Below the pieces are notes generated by a model. That model saw only the letters and a program-made list of their open reading frames with translations, searched no databases and was not told where the DNA came from. A program made the translations under genes and the position numbers. From Lunularia cruciata (taxonomy: Eukaryota > Streptophyta > Marchantiopsida > Lunulariales > Lunulariaceae), in assembly GCA_948567375.1 (NCBI GenBank), contig OX419755.1, positions 36,089,001 through 36,153,000 of the forward strand: 64,000 nucleotides of DNA. Direction: 5' to 3'. Of the stretch, positions 11,061 through 22,640 are shown piece after piece. Numbering within the stretch: position 1 is the first letter of the stretch; each line of letters opens with the position of its first letter.

Positions 11061-11577
11061 ATCACTATAGAAGCACAACTCATGTAAGAAGTCTCATGTA
11101 AACTCTAAAGTGTCACAATTGCCTCTCTAGTTGGCAATTAGGCCCCTCTAATTCCAAATAGCCATCTATTTCCAAATATGTAGTGTGGCTCTATTGGTGA
11201 AGTTGCTTCTATATTGGTGTGTGATACTTGTGTGAGAGGATGGCATATGGCAAGTTAGACTCCTCTATTGGTGAAGTTGCTTCTATATTGGTGTGTGTTT
11301 GGCTCCTCTGCTTCCGGTGATTCCTCAAGTGCAATGGTTATGTCCTCAATGTTCTTGACACTTTAGCTAGTTCACTCCTTAAGTGGTATAGATTACAAAC
11401 AAGTCATTAACAATGATAGTTGCAAACCTCTTGATCTTTGCATACCATAGGCTATACCATATACTTGGAGTAGATGGCCATCTAGAATTAGAGGGACCTA
11501 ACCACCCACAAGAGAGGCAATTGTGGCACTTTAGAGTTGTGTGTGACATTTTATATGAGTTTTGTTTCTATAATGAT
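11061..11577. repeat. foldback element with about 110-bp inverted arms
   Basis: The left arm (11061-11172) is the reverse complement of the right arm (11470-11577). Shared words, read on the right arm, are GAATTAGAGG, AGAGAGGCAATTGTG, CACTTTAGAGT, CATGAG/TATGAG and TTCTATAATGAT. I estimate about three-quarters identity by eye. The 300-bp loop holds a short direct repeat. This could be a MITE-like foldback element or two LTR ends in opposite orientation. No transposase is seen. Confidence 0.65.
11189..11297. repeat. 35-bp direct repeat, two copies
   Basis: The 35-bp string beginning CTCTATTGGTGAAGTTGCTT occurs at 11189-11223 and again, identically, at 11263-11297 (period 74). It lies in the loop of the foldback element. 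The perfect identity suggests recent slippage or gene conversion. Confidence 0.85.
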
Positions 11578-11984
11578 GTATATGCACAAAAGAGTTATCA
11601 TGCAATTTGTGGAATCAAAGCTAGTTTTCTAAGATATTTGAGTGATAGTCATGGTAGTCATAGTTATATTTGTAGTTACTCATGGACCACTTAGTGATAG
11701 CTAGATATTACGTTGGGATTCTTGATTGCATTACTAGAGGTACCATCATATGTACCATTGAGTGTGATTTTGGACTCTTTGGCCACCCCATAGAATATAC
11801 TTCAAAGTACAACTAGAGAGTGATCACTTCTTTTGTGTTGAGCCTTTGAGCTCCTTGTTATGGTGGACAAAACCCGGTGAGTGCACCCTCATTCTTTGAG
11901 CTAGACTGGGTGTGGCTTGACGGCGTAATTAGTGCTTGTTAGTAGAGAGTATTGAGTGTTGAGTTCTGATCATCTGATTATTGC

Positions 11985-12080
11985 GGTACTTTAGAGTTCG
12001 TGTGAGACTTTCTATATGAGTTTTGTTTCTATTATGCATGATGTTAACAACAATATATGTTTTGTAATGATGTATATATG
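11985..12080 (+). repeat. third partial copy of the foldback arm
   Basis: ACTTTAGAGTTCGTGTGAGAC and TATATGAGTTTTGTTTCTAT repeat the right arm of the foldback element in the same direction, about 470 bp further on. Confidence 0.6.
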
Positions 12081-13599
12081 CACTACAAATAACCTCACTC
12101 AAGTTATCAAAGATACTTCCTAAATTTTAACTCTAAGTTTGGCTTTAATTAGCCTTTTGAACCTCAAAGAGTCTTGTTAAAGCCTAAGTTACCCTTGATG
12201 ATCCTTAGTTAAGTTTGATAACTCTCAATTTGCCTTAACAACTTATAAAATCTGAAGTTCATAGAACCTATTGACCTAGTTTCAAAACAAAAAACTTGAA
12301 AAGAAAAAATTGGATTTTAAGCAACAATAAACAGCTAATAATTAATATTTAAGCTAATTATTTCCATTTAGTGGTTAGGTGGTAAGTATCCATTACAAGT
12401 GTAAGAGATTATGTTAAGAGATAGATAAAGGAATCTATGATCCTCTCTACTTTATTTCAAATATCCACAATATCAAGTAAGATTCATCAATTTTTCTTAT
12501 TTTTAGAGGGTTCTATTGCCAATTTTTCTATGAATTTCTTCTACCAAATCACGAACTTAAAAGTCTATATGATCATTTCAAAACAAGATAAGATCTTATA
12601 ATCCATATATTAACTTTGTCAAAAGTGTTGAATTAGGTGTCCGTTGATTGAATATCACTCTCTTACTTAGCCAAAAAGGTTTGCCTCTCCAAAGTAAAAG
12701 AAATTGCTAATACAACACATTATCTATAAACAGTGGCTTTAATGGAAGGTGCAAATAAGATTAATCAAAAATCTATACATGATATAAGTATAGAAGTTCA
12801 AAGAATAAATTTTAGAAATAAACTTGGGTTTGATACAAGAAACCTAGGTTGTGTTAATGGTAAACCAAAAGATATAATAAAATACTCAACATAAGAATAT
12901 AAATTCATCTTGTTTTTATTTCTTCTTATACTTGAGAATTCTCTTTTTCCTTGGTTATTTGTTAGTATACTTTATCTTAATAATAATTCTTTTTATGGTT
13001 TTCAATTTTGAAAATTATAATTTTGTTGGAGTTTGGATGCTTTAAAATTATCATGCATTCAATGCTTTATACAAAATTTCTCAATAATATATTTTTTCCT
13101 TTTTCCTATTTGTCTTGAAGAGTTATCCTTAATTTTTGGGTTTGCAACTAATAGGAAAAAAAGGACTTGCCTTCTAGTTGTCTTCTTCTTTTATGTCTTA
13201 CTATTTTTTAGGAGATAATATATATTAGTAGAGTTGTAGTGTAAATTTAAAATTTTGATATCTTTTTATGTGCTTGCAAATTAGCCTTTGATGCTAGAGT
13301 TTTTAATTTTAATTTTAAAGCCCCTTTTTAAATAATATTTTTTAATTATTTAATTTATTGATCATATTTATATTTATAAAACATTTTTTGTAGTAAAATA
13401 AAGTTAGCCTCTCATCTTGAACATTTATAAATTGCAATTTGATTAGCATCAAGTTTTTGGAAGTGAGTTGTATCCAAACTATGATTTATGACTGTCCAAA
13501 GACACTGAGCATTATTTTTTATCAACTCTATATTATAAATGTCAAATTATGAAGGAATGAAATTAGCTAATCTTTTAGTACAATCTCTAAAGACAAAAG
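12081..13599. other. AT-rich spacer, nothing recognised
   Basis: Very AT-rich with dense stops on both strands. A 61-codon open frame at 13033-13218 is hydrophobic only because of T-rich codons. No domain or RNA gene is seen. Confidence 0.45.
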
Positions 13600-13674
13600 C
13601 CATTTTATAAAAGAGAAAGAGGCAACAAGAAGAATTGAAAGATCCCATCAAGTCGTACAAGGATACATACATAC

Positions 13675-13680
<6 letters not shown>
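13600..13680 (+). repeat. dispersed repeat copy 3 (partial)
   Basis: AAAAGAGAAAGAGGCAACAAGAAG followed by GATCCCATCAAGTCGTACAAGGAT matches the middle of the copies at 10546 and 63785. It ends in CATACATACATA and passes into the (AT)n tract. Confidence 0.5.

Positions 13681-13749
<69 letters not shown>
13681..13749. repeat. (AT)n microsatellite
   Basis: About 34 uninterrupted AT dinucleotides, preceded by (CATA)n. Such tracts often start at the tail of an inserted retroposon, which fits the repeat copy just before it. Confidence 0.97.
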
Positions 13750-13757
<8 letters not shown>

Positions 13758-13842
13758 CTCACATTCACGTATCCTATATTAGAAATTTCATCCCAATTTT
13801 TCATATAAAATTTACCTTAATAAATTCTAGATATGATATTTG

Positions 13843-14252
13843 ATCCTAAGTCTATATCAACTTGTTTGTATAAACAGTTTTAGTCGACTATTATTTAATG
13901 TAGAGATTTTATTTAGTTGAATATAGAAGAGATGATATTTTTACAAAGTCTTTGACTAGTCATTTATTTATTTATAAGCTTACTTGATATTTAACTAAGG
14001 AAGATATTGACTATCATCATTCTAATACTAAGCTTAATCAAGAAAGTATCCTAAGTCTATATCAACTTGTTTGTATAAACAGTTTTAGTCGACTATTATT
14101 TGATGTAGAGATTTTATTTAGTTGAATATAGAAGAGATGATATTTTCACAAAGTCTTTGACTAGTCATTTATTTATTTTTAAGCTTACGTGATATTTAAC
14201 TAAGGAAGATATTGACTATCATCATTCTAATACTAAGCTTAATCAAGGAAGG
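13843..14252. repeat. 205-bp tandem duplication
   Basis: The block beginning ATCCTAAGTCTATATCAACT at 13843 is repeated from 14048 to about 14252. Only a few differences are visible by eye over 205 bp (for example ATTTAATG versus ATTTGATG, and TTTATAAG versus TTTTTAAG). The near-identity means a recent event compared with the surrounding decayed elements. Confidence 0.92.
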
Positions 14253-15619
14253 ATGACATATATTAATATGTAACTCATCCATATTAGTTGTATGAGTTAA
14301 AAACCAAATTATACACTATTCCATATGAGAGATGGTTATTATGATTGGTCTTCATGGTTATCATTTACCATATAAAGCAGTCTTTTAATTTTCATATCTT
14401 TTGGAATTTGCATGCTATTGGTATTTGGTTTGTAAAATTTTGGTTTTTGGTATGGTCTTAAAATGCGATATTTAAATCTTGATTTCTATATTAGTTCCAC
14501 TAATAAGTACTTTTAATTTTCATAATTGATGTAAATTTTCTAATTTTGGTCTGGGTATTATATTAATGTTGATTATGAAATCCTACACAAGGTTTTTAGA
14601 TTTGTACCATGATAATGGTATGCATCTTACTTACTTATACCATGTAAAATTCATGCTAAAGTTCACTTTGTCTAAGTCTAATTATATTCAAATTAATAAT
14701 ATCAATGAACTTATCAACAATCTAAAGGAAATAATCAATATTACTTGTGAATAATATTCAAATTAATTATTAAATAATCATTCTTAGAGAATTATCTAAC
14801 ATTTAAACTAATGATCTAGATTAGTTAAACTTTTATTTTATTTTAATACTGAGTAACATTTTGGTTCATATTCACCTAATCCATTTATGTAATTTTTATT
14901 TATTTATATTATTATAAAATACATTCAATTATAGTTAATAAAAAATTTATATGTATCTTCCTTTTCCTAAGCAGAATTCTACTTTTCCACTTATAAATAT
15001 CAGAAAGCAAAAAGAAAAAGTTTCAAAAAGTTTGCAAAGTTGGACTAACGCGCGATATCCTAAAGATGTCTGTACTCGAGAATATATGCTTGTGACATAG
15101 GATTCAAAATGGACTGAGAAGAAACAGATCACCAAAAGCAATATGTTCAAATCCTTTCCATGTTGCTATGCTACAAACCACTTAAAGAGATATGAGTCTA
15201 ATTATTATAGATATATTCATGAAAAACAGGATCGAACAAAATGATAATGATATTTAAGCCATTGTATCCCTTGGAATACCTTGATATCTAAGGTATTTGA
15301 TTCCTCTTTCCCTATACTAATGGGGATTAGTCCCATTTTATCCCATTCCTTGTAAGGCTTGATAGTGTCTTCTCATCCTTCTTGTTATCACACAATTGCC
15401 TTCTCCTTTATCTCTTGGAAGAAGGTATTATCTATGGGTAAAGCCCTAATGTCACTGCAAAAATTTACATTTGGGCAATTGCTGGACAAACATTGTCATG
15501 TTATGATTTGTATAGCCAATGAAAAATTAGAATAATAATGTTTATCTCCATATTTTTGGAGTGGATTGTACGACAAATCCCATGGTTGAGCTATTGCCAT
15601 GTGAACAATCTATGTAGAT
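14253..15619. other. AT-rich spacer, nothing recognised
   Basis: No coding region, repeat or RNA gene that I can support. Base composition is like the preceding 2 kb. Confidence 0.4.
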
Positions 15620-16347
15620 TTAAGTGATTGGCCACATGGATTATAATCTTGTCTTTTTTTGAGGACTCTAAAGTATATAGGTGGTGAAGACTTCGTGGAA
15701 TAGAGGAAAAAGGGTACTAGGAATCTCAAGTGAGAAGAGGGTGTCAAAGAGTGAGAGTTGTAGTAGAGTGTGGGAGCTTAAGTGTCAAAAGTAGAGTTTG
15801 AACCCAAGGTGTTCCATGCTCTTAGAGTTTATCTCAAAGAAGACTATGCCTTCTATGGATGATATTCCAATAAAGAGTGCATAGAGGAAGAGAATGATGA
15901 AGTAATGGATAAGAAGGGATGCCATAGGTTTGTAGTTGATCACATTTCAAATTGTGATCAGATCCTATCATGGCTTGAGGAGATCTATTTGACCTTATGA
16001 GGTGCTAAATCCAAATTCAAGGTTCAAGAGGTGGTTGTTGCTGGGCATTTATTTGGATGGCTCAAACTTGATCCTAGCAAGGTTGATGCAATTCAATGTG
16101 AATGAAGGAAGCATGTAATTCACCAATAGAAGTAAAGAGAATTTGGAAGCTTGCATGTTTTATCATATGTGGATTTTTCACTTTGCCCATGTAGTAGATC
16201 CTCTCTATGATTTATTGCAAAAAGGCTAAGTGGAAGGAGAGACACACATAGGCAGTTAAAAAGCTAAAATGATTGTTTTCTTCTTCACCTATACTATGAC
16301 ATATTAATTATGAGAACAACAAACCCATAATACTCATGGTTGATATC
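15620..16347 (+). mobile_element. truncated Ty3/gypsy fragment
   Basis: Two parts are joined. 15630-15850 matches the ORF1 end seen at 28560-28760: a frame with IGHMDYN, LVFFEDSK, RWW, then GTGAGAGTTGTAG and TTCCATGCTCTT. From about 15905 it becomes the C-terminal part of a gypsy reverse transcriptase and the connection domain (frames with KSKFKVQEVVVAGHLFGW, DPSKVDAIQ, then FAHVVDPLYDLLQKG). Gag, protease and most of the polymerase are absent, so a large internal deletion has joined ORF1 to the RT tail. It ends abruptly where the next element's 5' LTR begins. Confidence 0.65.
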
Positions 16348-16970
16348 TATGGTACCCGCATTTCTTTTTTTGGTATAAATTAGAGTAAATTTAGTTACTA
16401 TGACTAGAAAGAGTTGGAGAAAAGGACATAGTATGTAGGATAAGTCTATATACATTCATAGAAGAAGTAGCAGTAGTAATTGGATCAATTGATGAATAAT
16501 CCAATCTAAGTACAACTCACAATAGGAAGGAATGACAACTCGAGTTAGTGGATTGGATCCAATTTTCCTAACCTCACATTGGGCACATAATGTAATACTC
16601 CAAGGACAAGAGAACTCTTCAAGAGAGATACAAGAGAAAAAACATAAATTTCACACTAAATCCTCTAATGCCCCAAAGGAGCACCTTCTCTTTATTGTAT
16701 AACCAAGGAGGATCTCCTCCAAGGAAGCTCCACCATAGGATTAGGTACATGGATAGGTGACCTTTCAGCAAGCTCCACCGTTAGATTACTTGCTTGGATA
16801 GGTGACATGTTGGTCTTGGTCCCATTTGGTTGGTCAAACAGGCTTTGACCAGAGGGAATCTTTTATGGAATCTTCTTGTAGGAATCTTAGAATCATGTGG
16901 GTGAGATGTTGTTGGAAAGCTCTTGGCAAGACAAACTAGGGAGAGGGAAGGCCAACCTTTCCTCTCCCTA

Positions 16971-16990
16971 GGGGGGGGAGGGAGGGAGGG
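16971..16990 (+). other. G-quadruplex motif in LTR
   Basis: G8-A-G3-A-G3-A-G3 satisfies the four-run G3 with one-base-loop rule, a very stable predicted G4. It lies in the part of the LTR that the 3' copy has lost. Confidence 0.85.
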
Positions 16991-17060
16991 AATCTGCACA
17001 TTTTTTTAAGGCCTAATTCATCCGTTTAGGCTCTGAAATTGCCTCTAAAGTTTGAGGCCT

Positions 17061-17355
17061 ATTTTGGCTTCTACACTATTAGTAGAGGTGCTCTTTTGGT
17101 GAAACCTCTATCTGATCTATGTTCTCCATCATGTTTAACATCCTTCTGGATGTTACCACCCCAAGTTTCACCTTTAGATCATATGCTTAGCTATTGATTC
17201 TAAATTTTCCAAGCATGTTTTGGTTTCTGGCCTATTTGTAGAAGTACTCTTTTGGTGATACCTCTAGCTTATCTACTTAGAAAATCATGTTTAACATCCC
17301 TCTAGATGTTATCAAACCAAATTTCATCTCTAGATCATCTATCTAGCTATTGGTA
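17061..17355 (+). repeat. imperfect tandem repeat inside the LTR
   Basis: Two units of about 130-165 bp share GTAGA-GT-CTCTTTTGGTGA, ACCTCTA, ATCATGTTTAACATCC, TCTGGATGTTA/TCTAGATGTTA, TTTCA, CTCTAGATCAT and TAGCTATTG. The first starts near 17061 and the second near 17226. Confidence 0.75.
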
Positions 17356-18049
17356 TTACACATAAACTTTTTGATCTAAGGATGTAGATACTTTGGGTGG
17401 TAAAACTCAAAGGTCAAAGTTGAGGAACTTTGGCACGGAATGGTTGAAGAATTGATCCAGGGTGATCTAGACTAGGGAGAGACTTTGGGCCATATGAGGA
17501 CAAGGCACTATCACAAAATGGTTGACTTGTATGAACTTAGATTCAAAAAGGACTTGTGAGAGTGGCATGTAATCCACATGAATTTGTGATTGACAAATAA
17601 GCAAGAAATCCAAACATGATAAATTTAAGGCGCAGGAGTGACAAGTTTACACGTATTAGCTTAGGTCATTTGGAGTTAGCTTGGGAGAACAAACAAGTGC
17701 AAGAACATGAGGTTAATTATCTGTTTACAAGGGCTTGTAGTCACAAGATAAGCATGATGAAGACAAAGCAAAGAAGGAGAATGCTTGCAATTTTAGTGAG
17801 GAACCATTTAATTTGTAGGTTAGATATGTTGGTGCATTTGAATTGCTAGCAAATTTGTGAGTCACCTTTCTGGCCTAGAATTGGAACCTCAGCTTGCCCA
17901 GACTCATGACTAAAATTGCAGCAAGTAACTGTGAAGAAGGTGTTGAGGGGGGATTTAAATGAGGCAATACTATGAGATGGAAAAAAGCAGATTGGAGACA
18001 AGTGTTGGGAGCAAAGGCAAGCAAGCCAACAAGAGTCATCTTCAATCAG

Positions 18050-18480
18050 AAGTGTGATGCTTTAGAAGAAATGGAAGAAGTGAAGGCATCATTTTGTGAG
18101 CCAAGGAAGAAGAACGGGGTATAAAGTGGAGATGTATGTTGGCCCCATGAAGAGAATCATCTTCAACTCCATCATGGTTATGATCAAACCCAATCAAACA
18201 ACATATGTTAGCAAACCTCAAGCAGTGTTCTTCCATTTGATATTTACAAGAGTGAATGTGAATTGGGCAGCATGCTTCTACCAGCAAACTCAACAAAGGG
18301 TGTTGCAATGGTGACTGAACTTACCACCACACTACTTCATGTGGTTTGTAGACCATTTCTACTTTGGGTTGAATCTAATGATAGCAAAGAAGAGAAAGTG
18401 GATGCAATTGCACTTTCATCTTGACCTAAGAAGAGTAGATGATCAAGATGAGTTGAAATATATCATGGAGATGAAGGCCA
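18050..18480 (+). pseudogene. ORF1 of the gypsy element, broken
   Basis: Frames in this stretch encode VEMYVGPMKRIIFNSIMVM, QTTYVSKPQAVFFHLIFTRV and NVNWAACFYQQTQQRVLQ, then a degraded HFHLDLRR-VDDQDELKYIMEM. The same protein is readable at 28110-28650. Function is unknown. It resembles the extra ORF upstream of gag in Tat/Ogre elements by position only. Frameshifts separate the pieces. The last part (IGRIDHNLVLFE and RWW in the other copies) is deleted here. Confidence 0.6.
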
Positions 18481-21149
18481 ACACTTTGTCAAGATGGGAC
18501 AAGAGAAGGCAATGAAAGTAAAATTTCCCAAGTCAAGGAAGTGGTCCAAAACCAAGGAAGCTTTGCCAATGCATGTTAGGAGAACAAGACAGAGACCTAA
18601 CATAACTTGAGCTAAAGCAATGGTAGATTTGTCTTCAAGAGCAGAAGAGGAGGAAGTCAAGTCAAATAATGACTCAAAAGAAGAAGAAGAACTCACTCTA
18701 AAGACCAAAGGTTCAGCATTATAGAGTGAAGGTGAGCCTAAAGTTCAACAACAGGGTCAAGATGCTAAGATTAGATTGGACAGCAAGTTCCGTCAAGAGA
18801 TTGATAGGTTGGAAGGAGTTGCTATACTTGGTATGGAGCTATCGGATACTATTGCACCTAAAGAAGAAGACAATGAAGAAGCTTAGATTGTGATCAACCA
18901 TAGATTAAAAACAATTCAAGCATAAGGAGTAATCCAAAGTGACTTAGATGTGAAGGAAGTAGTTTGTGGTGGTAGAAGCTCCAAGTAAGTTTGCAAATGA
19001 TCCACTTAAATGATGAAGGAGAGAATCTGCAACCATGGTTTCAAGGAATCCATTATTTGCCTTGTGTGGTATGTCTTGTGTTGGTGTAATTGCAAGAATA
19101 GATGCAATATTATAAGAAGGAGCATCCTAAGGTGCAAAATGAAGTGAAGATGGTGTAGATGTTGCAAATGTAGAAAGAGAAGTTAGAGGGCAAGCTCCAT
19201 AATATTCAAAGTGAAGTTGAGGGAATATAAGGTAGAATGTAAGGCGTCCAAGAGAGTACTTGGAGATCTGCAAGGGAGTTATGATCAAAGGGGTAAGTAT
19301 TTGGAGAGGTAGAAGGAGGAGCTCAAGGAATAGAAGGATGAATAAGTGAAGATAAAAGATGAGCTATATGCAACCCAAAATTACCTTGCTCAACAATACC
19401 ACAAAGACAAAGTGCAAGCAACAAAGATTGTAGTATTGAAAGTGGTTGTAGTCACAAAGGAGCTGGATATGAAGTTGAAACTCAAGTTAAGGTTGAAAGA
19501 AGAGAAAAACTTCATTTCTTGTGTTCAATAGATGGAGTCCAAGCTGCTTGGGTGGGAAGCAGATATAGCAATGTTAATTGTGAGTCATTGGGATGAAGTG
19601 GAGCAATTGCATAATCAATTGCAAGAAGAATGTTATCATAGTGTAATTGGAATGTTATCTAAGTAGCAAAAGCAAGAAATCAGACTATAGATGTCAAATT
19701 AGTAGCTCAACATTTCAAAGCTATGTTGGTATAGAGATGGATGCCAAATTGTAGGAGTCCTATCTTCATGTGCTCCAATTGCAAGTGCAAGAGACTCACA
19801 AGAAGAAGGTGAGAGATGTAGATATGAACAAGTTGTTAATTGATCTTAGAGAGAGGCTAGATAAGAAGGTAGGCAAAATAGTTGATAATCTTTGTATCAT
19901 ATTACACTTGATAAAGCATGAAGTAGATAATATACAAAATCTATTAGTAGATCATGTTGACCTAAAGTTTTTGACTTTTGAGTGTAGGTAGACTCAACTG
20001 ACTTTTATGGTAATTCAGGATTGTACCGAGTGGGAAAGGAGTATAACTAAACTAGCCTTGACATCTATAGCAATCCAAATTAAAGATAGAATAGAAGTAG
20101 AAGGTGTAGAGTTTGTTTTTAACTTCCCAAGGACCTAGTTTGTTGCAAAACCATTACCTTCAATTGTAACTAATGTTGCTTCAAAGCTGAATGAAGGAAG
20201 GAGAGAAGTAATTTTAAGTGTAGTGAAATCACTCAAGTCAAATTTGAGTGGATAGTTATTACAGATCCAAAGTGCTAGTTTTGTAGGAAGAGTTGCTTCA
20301 TATTTGTGGAACCGGCTAAAGAAGTTAGTAGTTTAGGTAGTTTTTTTCACTCCTAAATGCTCTGGCTATTTAAGACTTGCATTGAAAGTGTGTTTAATAT
20401 GAGTAGAAGATGAATAAAGAAAAGTGCTGCTATAGTGCTAGTCATTTTTTCTTAATTGAATGCCAAGTGTCAATTGAATGCCTTTGTTTGTGAATGCATA
20501 AAGAATTTTGGACTGCAAGTGAAGGAGTGTTAGATGTTGGATTCTACATCTTTGAATTCCATTTTTTATGTTTGATCTTGAGTGTAACACTTGCAAAGTA
20601 ATGCCTTGACAGATCTTTGAGAACTATAACATTATCAACCTTCTTGATTTGCAAGTGAAGTCAAGAAGTAAATGCAAAGTAATTTTGAACTAGGAGTTGT
20701 ACCTTTGGTGGAGAAGTGGAATACAATTCCAAGGTAAGTGACTTTGTGATGAAGTAGACATCCTTGTATCCATTGAATCATCATAATTGAGTTTAATTTG
20801 GAAAGGAGTTGAAGAATTGAGATTTTGAATGACAATATTATTTTGCAATTAACTTTATGAGTGATAATTCTACTCTTCTAGGTGTTGATTCTGCCCAAGA
20901 GTTTAAAGATATTATCAATAGAACTATCAAGTGACCTTTACTTTCTATTTGAACAATCTTAACATGTATCTTTGTAGAAATGAATAATTACTCAAATGTT
21001 ACTACAAAGTGATAATTTTTTAGTTGCCACATGATTTTTGGTGCCACTGCTAAGGGTTCAATCCTTGGGAGTATGAGAATACAAAGCTAATTCAATTGCC
21101 AATTTTTCAACAAAATATGAATGTCTTCATTGAAAGAGCAAAGAGAAGA
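18481..21149 (+). other. internal element sequence, charged low-complexity remnants
   Basis: Interrupted frames rich in Lys and Glu, such as SKEEEELTLK and LRERLDKKVGKIVDNL at 19770-19990. They suggest coiled-coil or linker parts between ORF1 and gag. No named domain is seen, and stops occur in every frame. Confidence 0.4.
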
Positions 21150-22640
21150 AAGAGTGCATAGACAAAACCTGCAATGTGAAGAACAAGAATGCCATACCAC
21201 TTGACCTATTGGGGAACAATTTGAGAAAGGAGTGTTGAATTTGAAACTTCTTCATGACGTGCAAGGTGCCCTACAACAATTAAAAGAGAAAATTTTGAAT
21301 TTGGGTGGAGAAACACATTTACACCACCTCATCCCAAAGAGGAAGAAAAACTTGAGTGGCCAGACATATGCATTGTGAGACAATACTCCAACTTTGCCCA
21401 AGATTGAGAAGGGAGCAAAGTGCAAAGTACTTGAGAGATTTTGTCCTTGATAAAATTACATGGAACTTGACAGAGGAAGAATGTAAGTACATGTTCATAA
21501 TATTCCACAATTGTTCCGAAGAGATCTTGAAGACCAATTTGATGATATTGACATTCCATACCAAAACCAACATGAGGAGGAAGTCTTCTTGGAAGTATCA
21601 CAATTGCATTTGATACCTTGAGAGGCATGTCTTAAACCCATTTTATTACAAGTTGAGGTTGAATCCAAGGAACCCAACTCCTTGTTGTAGCAGATTGCAC
21701 TCAAAATTGTTCAAACATCTTTTGGCTCCCTTATGCAACAAGCATACTAGAAGTATAAGGGTGACATTATGAGATGAAAATCTAGATGAATTCATTGAGG
21801 AGTTTGCAGTTATCTCTATTGCCAATAAGGAACAAGATTCTCTAGATTGTTTATACATCTTCCCAAGTCTTCTTTGGAAGAAAGCCTAGAGTCGGTAAAC
21901 CCACCTTACCTAAAATGGATTTAAACTCAAAAACCAAAGTGAATTGTGTGAATGATTTTTGGATCAATTTTGGGAAATTGATTATGATACAAGTGTCTTT
22001 GCTCCACTCAATGATTTGGATAAGGGAAAGCATGAGAACCTTTGGGACTATGCAAAAAATTTCATGAGCCTACTTAATTAAGAACCAAATTGAGCAAGAA
22101 CAATGGGTTACTCGGATGCACATGGAATTGCTTGGTTCTTCCAAGTACTATGACTTGAGATTTGGATCTTTGCACAAGAACAAAACATAACCTCACTCAA
22201 GAAGGTCCTAAGCACATTGCATGTTATGATGTAGTGCATTTAAATTCCCTATGTAAGCAGTGGAATAAGGACAAAGAGAGAAATAAGGACAAGAAGAGGA
22301 TGAACCCAATCCCAACATATATCCATGTCATCATGGGATGAGGTCTCCTCCTCCAATTTGTTATCATCTTCCAAAGAAGATGTCAAGAAGAAGAGAAGAA
22401 GAAGAAGAAGAGACATTGTGGTGGACCCTAATGGAAGATGCTTTTTATGTTGCCCAAGCAAACTCACAAAATTGATGCTAAGTTGGAGTCATTAATTAAA
22501 GATTTTGCAAATTTCAATATTCATATGGTCAGGGTGAAAGATCACATGAAACTTCCATCATTTTCATGACCAAATATATGGTATACTCCATGAAAAAAGC
22601 AAGGGCATGCTAGCATTGAATGCATGGCTACTTGGCCTAT
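21150..22640 (+). pseudogene. gag remnant with zinc-knuckle trace
   Basis: Broken frames include LPKIEKGAK, FDDIDIPYQNQHEEEVFLEV and, near 22590-22680, KGHASIECMATWP. The last resembles the second half of a CCHC knuckle followed by the linker common in gypsy gag. The position between ORF1 and protease fits gag. Several stops and shifts are present. Confidence 0.45.

Larger units (their letters stand above)
16348..17378 (+). repeat. 5' LTR (about 1.03 kb)
   Basis: 16348-16590 matches 27170-27424 in order: GGTAC, TTAGAGTAAA, GAAAGAGTTGGAGAAA, GTAGCAGTAGTAAT, GATCAATTGATGAATAAT, AGTACAACTCACA, GGGCACATAA. The following 770 bp (16591-17358) are missing from the 3' copy. The LTR begins TATGGTAC where the 3' copy has TGTGGTAC. 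It contains a G-rich block at 16971-16990. Confidence 0.7.

Noticed and set aside
13547-13804. 85-codon minus-strand frame with a long Tyr/Ile run
   Set aside because: The run is only the (AT)n tract translated.
18042-18308. minus-strand open frame over the first ORF1 copy
   Set aside because: Shadow of the plus-strand ORF1, which is conserved in the second copy. The minus-strand peptide carries no motif.
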